Source: Variovorax sp. 54 (GTDB lineage Bacteria > Pseudomonadota > Gammaproteobacteria > Burkholderiales > Burkholderiaceae_C). Taken from it: a stretch of 64,000 nt of DNA. This document shows positions 7,182-15,962 of the stretch, piece after piece. How positions within the stretch are numbered: the first letter of the stretch is position 1; the number at the start of each line of letters is the position of its first letter. The DNA is taken from the NCBI RefSeq assembly GCF_002754375.1, contig NZ_PEFF01000001.1, positions 4,171,501-4,235,500 on the forward strand. The letters run 5' to 3'. Made by a program: the position numbers and the translations under genes. The notes under the pieces were generated by a model. The model saw nothing but the letters and a program-made list of their open reading frames with translations. It searched no databases and was not told the DNA's origin.

Positions 7182-8590
7182 GATCCGTGGGCGGCGCGCA
7201 GGGCGTCCAGCAGTTTCTCGTGCACGCCGCCGAAGCCGCCGTTGCTCATGCAGACGATGTGATCGCCGGGCCGCGCCGCAGCCACGACCTGCTGCACCAG
7301 CGGCTCGATGGCGCCGACGACCTGGGCGCGTGCGCCCATCGGCGCCAGCGCGGCGGCGGCGTCCCAGTCGAGGCCGGCTGTGTGACAGAACGACAGGTCG
7401 GCCGATTCCAGGCTCCATGGCAGTTGCGCGGCCATCACGCCCAGCTTCATCGTGTTGCTGCGCGGCTCGAAGGCCGCGAGGATGCGCTCACTTTGCTTGC
7501 CGGCATCGTCGAGTTTCTTGCGCAGGCCGTCGAGCGTGGTGCGGATCGCGGTGGGGTGGTGGGCGAAGTCGTCGTAGACGGTGATCGCGCCGCCGGTGCC
7601 CTCGACCGTGCCGCGCAGCTCCATGCGACGGCGCACGTTGCGAAAGCGCCCGAGCGCGCGGGCCGCGTCGGCCGGCGGCACGCCCACGTGGTCGGCGGCC
7701 GCGATGGCGGCCAGCGCATTCATCTGGTTGTGCAGGCCCGAGAGTGCCCACTCGACCCGGCCGACCACCTCGCCGCGGTGCAGCACATCGAAGGCGTCGT
7801 GCGTGCCGCGCGCCTGCCATTCCGTGGCCGGACCGCCATCGCCGAAGCGGGCGAGTTCGCTCCAGCAGCCCTGGGCCAGCACGCGCTGCAAACTGTCTTC
7901 GGTGGCGTTCACCACCAGGCGCCCGGTGCCGGGCACGGTGCGCACGAGGTGATGGAACTGGCGCTCGATGGCGGCCAGATCGTCAAAGATGTCGGCGTGA
8001 TCGAACTCCAGGTTGTTCAGCACCGCGGTGCGCGGCCGGTAGTGAACGAACTTGCTGCGCTTGTCGAAGAAGGCCGTGTCGTACTCGTCGGCCTCGATCA
8101 CGAAGGCTGGGCCGTCGCCCAGTCGGGCCGACACGCCGAAGTCCAGTGGCACGCCGCCGACCAGGAAGCCGGGCGCCTTGCCGCCCTGTTCGAGTACCCA
8201 GGCCAGCATCGAGGTGGTGGTCGTCTTGCCGTGCGTGCCGGCCACGGCCAGCACATGCCGGCCCTGCAGCACGTGCTCGGCCAGCCACTGCGGGCCGCTG
8301 GTGTAGGGCTTGCCGGCGTCGAGGATGGCTTCCATCAGCGGGAACTTGGGGCTGCCGTCGGGCAGCCGGGCCCGCGACACCACGTTGCCGACCACGAACA
8401 TGTCGGGGGCGAGGGCCAGCTGGTCGGCGCCGAAGCCTTCGATCAGGTCGATGCCGAGCGCGCGCAGCTGGTCGCTCATCGGGGGGTACACGCCGGCGTC
8501 GCAGCCGGTGACCCGGTGGCCTGCTTCGCGTGCGAGGGCGGCCACACCGCCCATGAACGTGCCGCAGATACCCAGAATATGAATGTGCAT
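7178..8590 (-). CDS. mpl: UDP-N-acetylmuramate:L-Ala-D-Glu-meso-DAP ligase
   Basis: A 470-residue Mur-ligase-family enzyme that reattaches recycled murein tripeptide to UDP-MurNAc in the cytoplasm. It begins MHIHILGICGTFMGGVA (the NAD-fold-like glycine motif of Mpl/MurC), has the ATP loop GTHGKTTTTSM (about 117-127) and continues with the central ligase and C-terminal domains. Length (E. coli Mpl is about 457) and the N-terminal sequence separate it from MurC. It pairs functionally with ampD in this window, which also acts in peptidoglycan recycling. TAGAAT ends 6 nt before the ATG. Confidence 0.93.
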   Translation of the reverse strand: MHIHILGICGTFMGGVAALAREAGHRVTGCDAGVYPPMSDQLRALGIDLIEGFGADQLALAPDMFVVGNVVSRARLPDGSPKFPLMEAILDAGKPYTSGPQWLAEHVLQGRHVLAVAGTHGKTTTTSMLAWVLEQGGKAPGFLVGGVPLDFGVSARLGDGPAFVIEADEYDTAFFDKRSKFVHYRPRTAVLNNLEFDHADIFDDLAAIERQFHHLVRTVPGTGRLVVNATEDSLQRVLAQGCWSELARFGDGGPATEWQARGTHDAFDVLHRGEVVGRVEWALSGLHNQMNALAAIAAADHVGVPPADAARALGRFRNVRRRMELRGTVEGTGGAITVYDDFAHHPTAIRTTLDGLRKKLDDAGKQSERILAAFEPRSNTMKLGVMAAQLPWSLESADLSFCHTAGLDWDAAAALAPMGARAQVVGAIEPLVQQVVAAARPGDHIVCMSNGGFGGVHEKLLDALRAAHGS

Positions 8591-8596
8591 CGGCCA

Positions 8597-8602
8597 ATTC
8601 TA
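8597..8602 (-). promoter_or_regulatory. Candidate -10 element of mpl
   Basis: TAGAAT on the minus strand, 6 nt upstream of the mpl ATG. No convincing -35 is seen. This would give a leaderless or nearly leaderless mRNA. Confidence 0.4.
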
Positions 8603-8679
8603 GGGAGGCGCTGCAGGTGCTCCGGCCGCTTCGCCCCGGGCGCCGTACTGATGTTCATGTGAGGGACGCTCGCAGCGGG

Positions 8680-8685
8680 CAGAAT
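8680..8685 (+). promoter_or_regulatory. Candidate -10 element of the gene at 8692
   Basis: CAGAAT on the plus strand, 6 nt before ATG 8692, in the same arrangement as at mpl on the other strand. A -35 is not obvious. Confidence 0.35.
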
Positions 8686-8691
8686 GCCCCG

Positions 8692-9288
8692 ATGGACACG
8701 TCCAAGCGTGAGATCGCCGCCGTTGCCGCCCGACTCGTGGTCGAGGAGGGGCTCGAGTACGGCCCGGCCAAGCGCCGGGCGCTGCGTGAACTCGGCCTCC
8801 CGACGCGCACCGCGCTGCCCAACAACGACGAGGTCGAGGCCGAGGTGCGCGACTACATCGCGCTCTTCTGCGCCGACACCCAACCCCAGGAACTGCACGC
8901 ACTGCGTCTGCTCGCGCTCGAATGGATGGAGCGCATGGTCGTGTTCCGGCCGCATGTGGGTGGCGCCGTCTGGCATGGCACGGCCACACGTTTGTCAGAC
9001 ATTTATATTCAATTGTTCTGCGATGATTCCAAGTCGGCCGAAATCGCCCTGATCGATCACCACGTGGACTACGAGCCGCGCATGGTGACCGGCTTCCATG
9101 GCGAGCAGGTCGAAGCCCTCAGCGTCCACGCGCCGAGCCGGGCGCTGGGCGAGGAAATCGGGGTCCACCTGCTGGTGTACGACCTCGACGACCTGCGCGG
9201 CGCCCTCAAGCCCGACGCCCAGGGGCGCGCGCCGCGCGGCGACCTGAACGCGCTGCGCCGACGCATTGAACAAGTAAAGGACCAGTGA
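8692..9288 (+). CDS. Conserved hypothetical protein
   Basis: A 198-residue soluble protein with no signal peptide or membrane segment. I do not recognise its family with certainty. It has a helical N-terminus (KREIAAVAARLVVEEGLEYGPAKRRALRELG), a central segment with the LSDIYIQLFCDDSKSAEIALI block and a charged C-terminus. The middle part is reminiscent of nucleotidyltransferase-like proteins of Burkholderiales, but no catalytic motif can be named. Its stop is immediately followed by the ATG of the TlpA-like gene, so the two are probably co-transcribed. ATG 8692 is chosen because a -10-like hexamer lies just before it. Confidence 0.7.
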   Translation: MDTSKREIAAVAARLVVEEGLEYGPAKRRALRELGLPTRTALPNNDEVEAEVRDYIALFCADTQPQELHALRLLALEWMERMVVFRPHVGGAVWHGTATRLSDIYIQLFCDDSKSAEIALIDHHVDYEPRMVTGFHGEQVEALSVHAPSRALGEEIGVHLLVYDLDDLRGALKPDAQGRAPRGDLNALRRRIEQVKDQ

Positions 9289-9849
9289 ATGACTTCAACG
9301 CCCACACGACGCGGCATGCTGTATGCCGGCGTGGCGGCAGTCGCTGCCGCGGCCGGCGTGGCCGGCGCCTGGTGGCGGGAGCGCAATGACAGCGGCGTCG
9401 CGGCCAGCGGCGGCGAAAAGCTCGATGCAGCCATGTTCTGGGACCAGCGCTTCGAGCGCCCCGAGGGCGGCGAGCTGGCCCTGACGAGCCTGCGCGGCAA
9501 GCCCCTGCTGCTCAACTTCTGGGCCACGTGGTGCCCGCCCTGCGTCGAAGAAATGCCGATGATCGACGCCTTTTTCCGCGAACATGGTGCCAACGGATGG
9601 CAAGTGGTGGGATTGGCCATCGATCAGCCCAGTGCCGTGCGCAAGTTCCTGCAGCGCACGCCGGTCACCTACCCGACCGCATTGGCCGGGTTGCAGGGCA
9701 TGGAACTGGTCAAGAATCTGGGTAACACTGGGGGCGGCCTGCCGTTCACCTTGGTACTCCACGGCGACGGTTCGGTACTGGCTCGTAAAATGGGCAAGCT
9801 TGAAACCACCGACCTGGACGCTTGGCGACGCCAACTTGTTCACGGTTAG
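9289..9849 (+). CDS. TlpA-family periplasmic disulfide reductase
   Basis: 186 residues. The N-terminus is a twin-arginine-like or simple membrane anchor (TRRGMLYAGVAAVAAAAGVAGAW), followed by a thioredoxin fold with the active site WCPPC (Cys82 and Cys85) in the FWATWCPPCVEEMP motif. Such proteins keep periplasmic cysteines reduced, for example in cytochrome c maturation. A CcsA-like protein lies further along in this window but is not adjacent. The start codon directly abuts the stop of the preceding gene. Confidence 0.88.
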   Translation: MTSTPTRRGMLYAGVAAVAAAAGVAGAWWRERNDSGVAASGGEKLDAAMFWDQRFERPEGGELALTSLRGKPLLLNFWATWCPPCVEEMPMIDAFFREHGANGWQVVGLAIDQPSAVRKFLQRTPVTYPTALAGLQGMELVKNLGNTGGGLPFTLVLHGDGSVLARKMGKLETTDLDAWRRQLVHG

Positions 9850-9885
9850 AATTTAAATACACAAGCTGGCGTTAGACGCCAAACG

Positions 9886-9906
9886 CCGAAAATCGACGGT
9901 TTTCGG
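9886..9906 (+). promoter_or_regulatory. Hairpin in the accB leader
   Basis: CCGAAAA (9886-9892) and TTTTCGG (9900-9906) form a 7-bp stem with a 7-nt loop in the AT-richer 101-bp gap before accB. The gap also holds GGCGT-TAG-ACGCC (9868-9880). It could be a weak terminator for the tlpA-like gene or part of accB control. Nothing decides between these. Confidence 0.35.
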
Positions 9907-9950
9907 TCAAGTTCTTTCCTAAAGACCGGCAAAGCTGGCACTGGAGTCCC

Positions 9951-10409
9951 ATGGATCTGCGCAAACTCAAGACACTGATCGATCTGGTGTCCGAATCGAA
10001 TATTTCCGAACTGGAAATCACCGAAACCGAAGGCAAGGTCCGCATCGTCAAGGGTGGCGGTGCCGCCCCCGTGCAGTACGTGCAGACCCTGGCCGCCGCG
10101 CCCGCCGTGGCAGCGCCCGCCGTTGCTGGTGCCGCTCCGGCCGCCGCGGCCCCCGCCGTTGAGGCTGCTCCGAGCGGCCATGCCGTCAAGTCGCCGATGG
10201 TCGGCACCTTCTACCGTTCGTCCAGCCCGGGTGCTGCGGCCTTCGTCGAAGTCGGCAGCAAGGTGAACGAGGGCGACACGGTCTGCATCATCGAGGCGAT
10301 GAAGATCCTCAACGAAATCGAGGCCGACAAGTCCGGCACGATCACGCAGATCCTCGGCGAAAACGGCCAGGCGGTCGAATACGGCCAGCCGCTGTTCATC
10401 ATCGAGTAA
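9951..10409 (+). CDS. accB: Acetyl-CoA carboxylase biotin carboxyl carrier protein
   Basis: 152 residues: an N-terminal helical region ([23 protein letters not shown]), an Ala/Pro-rich linker (about 45-75), and a biotinyl domain with [10 protein letters not shown] in which Lys118 is the biotinylated residue. BCCP carries carboxybiotin between AccC and the AccAD carboxyltransferase in the first step of fatty acid synthesis. accC starts 2 bp after the stop, so the two form an operon. In many proteobacteria aroQ precedes accB. Here there is no room for it. Confidence 0.96.
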   Translation: MDLRKLKTLIDLVSESNISELEITETEGKVRIVKGGGAAPVQYVQTLAAAPAVAAPAVAGAAPAAAAPAVEAAPSGHAVKSPMVGTFYRSSSPGAAAFVEVGSKVNEGDTVCIIEAMKILNEIEADKSGTITQILGENGQAVEYGQPLFIIE

Positions 10410-10411
10410 GC

Positions 10412-11761
10412 ATGTTCAAGAAGATTCTGGTCGCCAATCGCGGCGAGATTGCCCTTCGGATCCAGCGTGCCTGCAGCGAGATGGGCATCAAGGCCGTGAT
10501 GGTCTATTCCGAGGCTGATCGCGACGCCAAGTACGTCAAGCTGGCACAGGAAGCCGTCTGCATCGGCCCCGCGCCGTCGGGCCTGAGCTACCTCAACATG
10601 CCGGCCATCATCTCGGCCGCCGAGGTGACCGACGCCGAAGCCATCCACCCCGGCTACGGTTTCCTCAGCGAGAACGCCAATTTCGCCGAACGCGTGGAGC
10701 AAAGCGGCTTCCAGTTCATCGGCCCAACGCCCGACAACATCCGCACGATGGGTGACAAGGTCTCGGCCAAGCAGGCCATGATCAAGGCCGGCGTGCCCTG
10801 CGTGCCCGGCTCGGAAGGCGAACTGTCCGACGACGCTGCCACCAACAAGCGCATCGCCCGTGCGATCGGCTACCCGGTCATCATTAAGGCGGCAGGCGGC
10901 GGCGGTGGTCGCGGCATGCGCGTGGTGCACACCGAGGCGGCACTGGTCAATGCGATCCAGATGACCAAGGCGGAAGCCGGCGCGGCCTTCAACAACCCGG
11001 CCGTGTACATGGAGAAGTTTCTCCAGAACCCGCGCCACATCGAAATCCAGATCCTCGCGGACAAGCACAAGAACGCCGTCTACCTGGGCGAGCGCGACTG
11101 CTCCATGCAGCGCCGCCACCAGAAGGTGATCGAGGAATCGCCGGCCCCCGGCATTCCGCGCAAGCTGATCGAGAAGATCGGCGAGCGTTGTGCAGCGGCC
11201 TGCAAGAAGATCGGCTACCGCGGCGCCGGCACCTTCGAGTTCCTGTACGAGAACGGTGAGTTCTACTTCATCGAGATGAACACGCGCGTGCAGGTGGAGC
11301 ATCCGGTCACGGAGTTCACCACCGGCATCGACATCGTGAAGACGCAGATCATGGTCGCCGCCGGCGAGAAGCTGCCGTTCACGCAGCGCCAGATCGAGAT
11401 GCGCGGCCACGCCATCGAAGTGCGCATCAACGCCGAAGACCCGTGGAAGTTCACGCCGTCGCCGGGCCGCATCACCATGTGGCACCCGCCGGGTGGCCCG
11501 GGCGTTCGCGTCGACTCGCACGTGTACACCAACTACTTCGTGCCCCCGAACTACGACTCGATGATCGGCAAGATCATCGTGTACGGCGACACCCGCGAAC
11601 AGGCGATGGCGCGCATGCGCACGGCGCTGAACGAGACCGTGATCGAAGGCATTCAGACCAACATGCCGTTGCACCGCGAGCTGATGGTCGACGCCAAGTT
11701 CATGAGCGGCGGCACCAACATCCATTACCTCGAAGAGTGGCTCGCAGCGCACAAGCGCTGA
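10412..11761 (+). CDS. accC: Acetyl-CoA carboxylase biotin carboxylase subunit
   Basis: 449 residues, the standard length. An N-terminal fold starts [17 protein letters not shown], followed by an ATP-grasp domain with the glycine-rich loop [11 protein letters not shown], the catalytic block [14 protein letters not shown] and a C-terminal lid. It carboxylates biotin on AccB using ATP and bicarbonate. It is co-transcribed with accB and followed 23 bp later by prmA. Confidence 0.97.
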   Translation: MFKKILVANRGEIALRIQRACSEMGIKAVMVYSEADRDAKYVKLAQEAVCIGPAPSGLSYLNMPAIISAAEVTDAEAIHPGYGFLSENANFAERVEQSGFQFIGPTPDNIRTMGDKVSAKQAMIKAGVPCVPGSEGELSDDAATNKRIARAIGYPVIIKAAGGGGGRGMRVVHTEAALVNAIQMTKAEAGAAFNNPAVYMEKFLQNPRHIEIQILADKHKNAVYLGERDCSMQRRHQKVIEESPAPGIPRKLIEKIGERCAAACKKIGYRGAGTFEFLYENGEFYFIEMNTRVQVEHPVTEFTTGIDIVKTQIMVAAGEKLPFTQRQIEMRGHAIEVRINAEDPWKFTPSPGRITMWHPPGGPGVRVDSHVYTNYFVPPNYDSMIGKIIVYGDTREQAMARMRTALNETVIEGIQTNMPLHRELMVDAKFMSGGTNIHYLEEWLAAHKR

Positions 11762-11784
11762 GTCCACGCGCGAAAACGCCCTGT

Positions 11785-12675
11785 ATGTTTGAACTCCGCC
11801 TGATGGCGCCGGAAGACCGGGTCGAATGGCTCGGCGATGCACTCGACGCACTCGATGCGCTGAGCGTGTCGGTCGAAGACGCCGACGCGCAAACCGATGC
11901 CGAGCAGGCCCTGTTCGGCGAGCCCGGCATGCCGCCGCCCAAGGAGGGCTGGCAGCGTTCGCGCGTGATCGCGCTGTTCCCCGATGAAGCTGCTGCCAAC
12001 GAGGCGGCTTCGGTGCTCGCGCTGCAAGACCTCTTCGGCGGTTGCGCGGTGCTCGGCGTGGGGCCGGTGCCCGATCAAGACTGGGTGCGGCTCACGCAAT
12101 CGCAGTTCGCACCGGTCGAGATCACGCCCGAGTTCTGGATCGTGCCCACCTGGCACGAACCGCCCGCGCAGGCCAAGCAGGTGATCCGGCTCGACCCGGG
12201 TCTGGCCTTCGGCACGGGCACGCACCCGACCACGCGCATGTGCCTGCGCTGGATCGCAACGCAAGGCGAGGGCGCGTTTGCCGACCAGCGCGTGCTCGAC
12301 TACGGCTGCGGCTCCGGCATCCTGGCCATCGGCGCGGCGAAGTTCGGCGCGCGCACCATCGACGCCGTCGACATCGACGAGGCCGCGGTCTCCTCGACCC
12401 GCCTCAACGCCGAGGCCAACAGCGTGCAACTGAACGCCGGCCTGCCCGAAGCGGCCCAGGGCGAGTACCAGACGGTGCTCGCCAACATCCTTGCGACGCC
12501 GCTCAAGGTGCTGGCGCCGCTGCTGCGCAGCCACGTGGCCACCGGTGGTTCGCTGGTGCTGGCCGGCATCCTCGAGCGCCAGGCCGACGAGCTGAAGGCG
12601 GCCTATGCGCCGTACGCCGCGCTCGAAGTCAGCGACACCGAGGACGGCTGGATCCTCATGACCGCGCGCTGCTGA
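11785..12675 (+). CDS. prmA: Ribosomal protein L11 methyltransferase
   Basis: 296 residues with an N-terminal L11-binding domain (MFELRLMAPEDRVEWL) and a class I SAM methyltransferase domain. Motif I is VLDYGCGSGILAIGAAKFGA, the acidic motif II is DAVDIDEAAV, and the PrmA-type NILATPLKVLAP motif follows. It trimethylates lysines and the N-terminus of L11. The ATG at 11785 gives the family's usual N-terminus, 23 bp after accC. The accBC-prmA order is widely conserved. Confidence 0.95.
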   Translation: MFELRLMAPEDRVEWLGDALDALDALSVSVEDADAQTDAEQALFGEPGMPPPKEGWQRSRVIALFPDEAAANEAASVLALQDLFGGCAVLGVGPVPDQDWVRLTQSQFAPVEITPEFWIVPTWHEPPAQAKQVIRLDPGLAFGTGTHPTTRMCLRWIATQGEGAFADQRVLDYGCGSGILAIGAAKFGARTIDAVDIDEAAVSSTRLNAEANSVQLNAGLPEAAQGEYQTVLANILATPLKVLAPLLRSHVATGGSLVLAGILERQADELKAAYAPYAALEVSDTEDGWILMTARC

Positions 12676-12742
12676 AGCGCGCGGCCGGGCGCTCGCGCTG
12701 CGGGCGCCCCGGGTGCTCGCCTGCACGGCGAGGGCCCAACCC

Positions 12743-12748
12743 TACAAT
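12743..12748 (+). promoter_or_regulatory. Candidate -10 element of the DUF3426 gene
   Basis: TACAAT, 9 nt before ATG 12758. No clear -35. It is another instance of a -10-like hexamer close to a start codon. Confidence 0.35.
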
Positions 12749-12757
12749 CGCCCGGTC

Positions 12758-14128
12758 ATGAGCCTCGTCACGCGTTGCCCCGCCTGCACCACCACCTTCA
12801 AGGTGGTGCGCGACCAGCTTCGCATCTCGGACGGTTGGGTGCGCTGCGGCCGCTGCAGCCATGTGTTCGATGCAACGCTCGACCTGCAGGATGCGCCTGA
12901 TGGCGCCGTGTCCGCGCCTGCCGCGCCGGCACCTTCGCCGATGGCTTCGATGGCCGCACTGGTGGCGTCTTTCGACGATGCGCGCATCGACCTGACGGCC
13001 GTGCGACCCGCTGTCGAGGAAGCGGACTTCCTCGATGACGAACCCGAGTCCCAGGCGTCGCCGCCGGCCCCTCAGGAGGAAGCTGGCCTCTCGACTGCGG
13101 CCGTCAACGCCGCGGCGGCCGTCTCTCCGCTGCCTTTCTCGCTGACGCTGCCCGAGCATGGCCTCGCTGCAGACGAGCCCTGGTCCGACCTCGACACCAC
13201 CGAACCTGCATGGCGTCCGCCCGCGAGTTCGCTGCCGCCGTTTCCGAACATCGACCTGAACCTCGGCGCACCACCACCCGCATCGCCGTCGCCTGCGCCG
13301 CCGTTGCCCAACCTGCCGCGCAGCACCGCGCTGCGCGGGTTGGTCGCAGCGACCGGTGAGAACGACGATGGCGCGGCTGGAGAGCGCGAGCAGGAAGAAA
13401 AAGACCACGACCAGCTTTTGATCCAGAAGGCGCTGCGCCGTGCGCGCGCCAAGTCGGCCAAGATCGCGAACGCCAAAGCCCGCGACGCGCAACACGAAGA
13501 GGCCGTCGCGCCGCTGCCGGGCCCAGGCATCCGCGCCGAAGGCGAACCGGACTTCTCGCTCTCCGCGGCCTTCGAGGCGCCCGAGGATCACCCCTTCGCC
13601 GAAGAAGACGAGCCCGTTGAAAAGCCTCTTGGCTTCTGGCAGCGCAAGGGCGTGCGTCGTCTGCTCGTGGTGCTGGCCGTGCTCGCGGCCCTGGTCCTCC
13701 TCGTGCAGGTCGTTCGCCACGAACGGGACGGCATCGTGGCGCGCCAGCCGAACCTGCGGCCAGCCCTGTCGGCGCTGTGCCAGTACACCGGCTGCGAGCT
13801 CGCGGCGCTGCGCCAGATCGGCGACATCGTGATCGAAGGCGCGGCCTTCGCGCGCGAGAAGAGCGGCGGCAACGACTACCGGTTGAGCTTCACCTTGCGC
13901 AATGCCGCGACCGTACCGCTTGCCATGCCGGCCATCGAGCTGTCGCTGCTCGACACGCAGGAACAAGCGGTTGTGCGGCGCGTGCTGACGCCCACGGACT
14001 ACGGCGCGCCGGGCGTGCTGGCGGCGCGTGCCGACCGCGCGGCTTCGCTGCCGCTGACCTTGTCGGCCAACGAAGCGGCGGCGCTGCCCCCGATCGCGGG
14101 TTACCGCGTCGAAGCTTTCTATCCCTGA
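12758..14128 (+). CDS. Zinc-ribbon DUF3426 membrane protein
   Basis: 456 residues. The N-terminal MJ0042-type zinc ribbon has Cys7, Cys10, Cys30 and Cys33 (TRCPACTTTF, VRCGRCSHVF), then comes a long low-complexity Pro/Ala/acidic region (about 45-285). One membrane segment follows near residues 300-325, and the C-terminal DUF3426 domain is probably periplasmic, containing a CQYTGCEL motif. Function is unknown. The family commonly sits after accBC-prmA in betaproteobacteria. The start at 12758 puts the first zinc ligands at the usual place. Confidence 0.85.
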   Translation: MSLVTRCPACTTTFKVVRDQLRISDGWVRCGRCSHVFDATLDLQDAPDGAVSAPAAPAPSPMASMAALVASFDDARIDLTAVRPAVEEADFLDDEPESQASPPAPQEEAGLSTAAVNAAAAVSPLPFSLTLPEHGLAADEPWSDLDTTEPAWRPPASSLPPFPNIDLNLGAPPPASPSPAPPLPNLPRSTALRGLVAATGENDDGAAGEREQEEKDHDQLLIQKALRRARAKSAKIANAKARDAQHEEAVAPLPGPGIRAEGEPDFSLSAAFEAPEDHPFAEEDEPVEKPLGFWQRKGVRRLLVVLAVLAALVLLVQVVRHERDGIVARQPNLRPALSALCQYTGCELAALRQIGDIVIEGAAFAREKSGGNDYRLSFTLRNAATVPLAMPAIELSLLDTQEQAVVRRVLTPTDYGAPGVLAARADRAASLPLTLSANEAAALPPIAGYRVEAFYP

Positions 14129-14185
14129 GCGGAGCGCCGACACGCGCGCCGTTCTTTCCTTTCTCATCCAACCTACGGTCCACCC

Positions 14186-15088
14186 ATGGCAGCAGTGATT
14201 TGCGGTTCCCTCGCGTTCGACACCATCATGACTTTCGAGGGCCGGTTCGCCGACCAGATCCTGCCGGACCAGCTGCACATCCTGAATGTGTCGTTCCTGG
14301 TGCCGGGCCTGCGTCGTGACTTCGGCGGCTGCGCCGGCAACATCGCCTACAGCCTCAACGCACTCGGCGGCACAGCGCTGCCGATGGCCACGCTGGGCAG
14401 CGACGGCGCCGACTATGCCGAGCGCATGCGCACGCTGGGTATCAGCACGGAGTTCGTGCGTCAGCTCGACGGCACGTTCACCGCGCAGGCGATGATCATG
14501 AACGACACGGACAACAATCAGATCACGGCGTTCCACCCCGGCGCGATGCAGCAGGCGCACGTCACGAAGGTGGTGGCGCGCGAAGACATCAAGCTCGGCA
14601 TCATCGCGCCCGACGGCCGCGACGCGATGCTGCAGCACGCCGAGCAGTTCGCCGCCGCCGGCATTCCCTTCGTGTTCGATCCGGGCCAGGGCCTGCCGAT
14701 GTTCGACGGCGACGCGCTGCGTCACTTCATCGAGCTTGCGAGCTGGGTCGTGGTCAACGACTACGAAGGCAAGATGCTGTCGCAGCGCACCGGCTGGAGC
14801 CTGGCCGAGATCTCGCAACGCGTGCGCGGCCTCGTGGTCACGCTGGCTGCTGAGGGCTGCGAGGTGTGGACGAAGGGTGAACGCGAGCACGTGCCCGGCG
14901 TGACACCCACGGCGGTCATCGAGCCCACGGGTTGCGGCGACGCATGGCGCGGCGGCCTGCTGTACGGCCTGGAAAAGGAATGGCCACTGGCGCGCTGCGC
15001 AGCGCTCGGTAACCACATCGGTGCGCTCAAGATCGCGCAACGCGGACCGCAGAACTACCAGATCGATCGCGCGGCGCTCGACCTGTGA
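14186..15088 (+). CDS. PfkB-family carbohydrate/nucleoside kinase
   Basis: A 300-residue ribokinase-like kinase. The N-terminal substrate-binding motif is FGGCAGNIAYSLNALGG, and the C-terminal PfkB signature appears as PTGCGDAWRGGLLYG, with the catalytic Asp in GCGD, a variant of the usual GAGD. The family phosphorylates ribose, adenosine, fructose or similar compounds, and the overall look is nearest to adenosine-kinase-like members. The exact substrate cannot be read from sequence. It follows the DUF3426 gene by 57 bp and may share its transcript. Confidence 0.85.
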   Translation: MAAVICGSLAFDTIMTFEGRFADQILPDQLHILNVSFLVPGLRRDFGGCAGNIAYSLNALGGTALPMATLGSDGADYAERMRTLGISTEFVRQLDGTFTAQAMIMNDTDNNQITAFHPGAMQQAHVTKVVAREDIKLGIIAPDGRDAMLQHAEQFAAAGIPFVFDPGQGLPMFDGDALRHFIELASWVVVNDYEGKMLSQRTGWSLAEISQRVRGLVVTLAAEGCEVWTKGEREHVPGVTPTAVIEPTGCGDAWRGGLLYGLEKEWPLARCAALGNHIGALKIAQRGPQNYQIDRAALDL

Positions 15089-15101
15089 TTCGCTGACTGG
15101 C

Positions 15102-15123
15102 CCGCATCGCTTCGGCGATGCGG
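15102..15123 (+). terminator. UUCG-loop hairpin after the PfkB kinase gene
   Basis: CCGCATCGC-TTCG-GCGATGCGG is a perfect 9-bp stem with a UUCG tetraloop, 13 nt after the stop. There is no T tract, so it is a weak terminator or an mRNA 3' end stabiliser. Confidence 0.5.
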
Positions 15124-15141
15124 CCACAGCGGGCGCCCATG

Positions 15142-15172
15142 AAAAAAGCCCGGCACCTTGCGGTACCGGGCT
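15142..15172 (-). terminator. Terminator of the H1-like gene
   Basis: On the minus strand an 11-position stem (AGCCCGGTACC / GGTGCCGGGCT, one mismatch) with a 4-nt loop is followed by TTTTTT. It lies about 30 bp beyond the stop of the H1-like gene. Confidence 0.85.
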
Positions 15173-15202
15173 CTATGCCTTTCAGGGCCGCTGAGAATTC
15201 AC

Positions 15203-15763
15203 TCAGGGCTTGCTGGCCGTCGGAAACGGCCAGGCTGCCTGGGGATTCAGCGTCGTTTGCGCCGCAGGGGCAGGCGCTACGGCAGCCTTCGCAGGCGCGG
15301 CGGCCTTCTTGGCAGCAGGCTTCTTGGCAGCAGCGGCAGGCTTGGCAGCGGGCTTTTTCGCGGCTTTCTTGGCCGCAGCCTTCTTGGCAGGGGCCTTCTT
15401 GGCGGCAGCCTTCTTCGCAGGCGCCTTCTTGGCAGCAGCCTTCTTGGCAGGCGCCTTCTTCGCTACGGCCTTCTTGGCAGGGGCTTTCTTGGCGGCGGCC
15501 TTCTTTGCCGGAGCCTTCTTGGCAGCGGCCTTCTTCGCCGGTGCAGCCTTCTTCGCTACGACCTTCTTGGCTGCAACCTTCTTGGCCGCGACCTTCTTTG
15601 CCGGAGCCTTCTTCGCTACGACCTTCTTGGCGACAGCCTTCTTAGCCGGAGCCTTCTTGGCAGCGACCTTCTTTGCCGGAGCCTTCTTCGCGGCGACAGC
15701 CTTCTTTGCCGGAGCCTTCTTTGCAGCGACCTTCTTGGTCGGCGCTTTCTTTGCAGTTGCCAT
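15203..15763 (-). CDS. Histone H1-like DNA-binding protein (AKKAP repeats)
   Basis: 186 residues, almost entirely Lys/Ala/Pro. The sequence is a run of degenerate AAKKAPAKK repeats from residue 1 to about 140, then an Ala/Pro-rich tail ending in a non-repetitive segment ([16 protein letters not shown]). This resembles eukaryotic H1 tails and bacterial H1-like proteins (HctB and Bordetella BpH1 types). It is expected to bind DNA nonspecifically and compact the nucleoid. A good Shine-Dalgarno AAGGAG precedes ATG 15763. Repeat number probably varies between strains through slippage in this low-complexity DNA. Confidence 0.88.
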   Translation of the reverse strand: MATAKKAPTKKVAAKKAPAKKAVAAKKAPAKKVAAKKAPAKKAVAKKVVAKKAPAKKVAAKKVAAKKVVAKKAAPAKKAAAKKAPAKKAAAKKAPAKKAVAKKAPAKKAAAKKAPAKKAAAKKAPAKKAAAKKAAKKPAAKPAAAAKKPAAKKAAAPAKAAVAPAPAAQTTLNPQAAWPFPTASKP

Positions 15764-15962
15764 TTCTATTTCTCCTTGATCAAGTTGAAAAAATCAACCT
15801 ATTGAAGCACTCCACGCGCGTTGGGAGCGTGAAGCGATTCATGGCGTTGGAATCTGAGCCCCAGCACCATGAACACCTGAGCCCTCGTCCATGCCGCGCT
15901 CTGTGGCGCGGTCGGTGGCAAGGGCAATTCTTGAATTCATGAATTGTTGTGTATCGAAAAAT

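Noticed and set aside
15203..15763. Regular repeats that could be a CRISPR or tandem repeat array
   Set aside because: The periodicity is the AAKKAPAKK codon pattern of the H1-like protein. There are no constant repeats with unique spacers.
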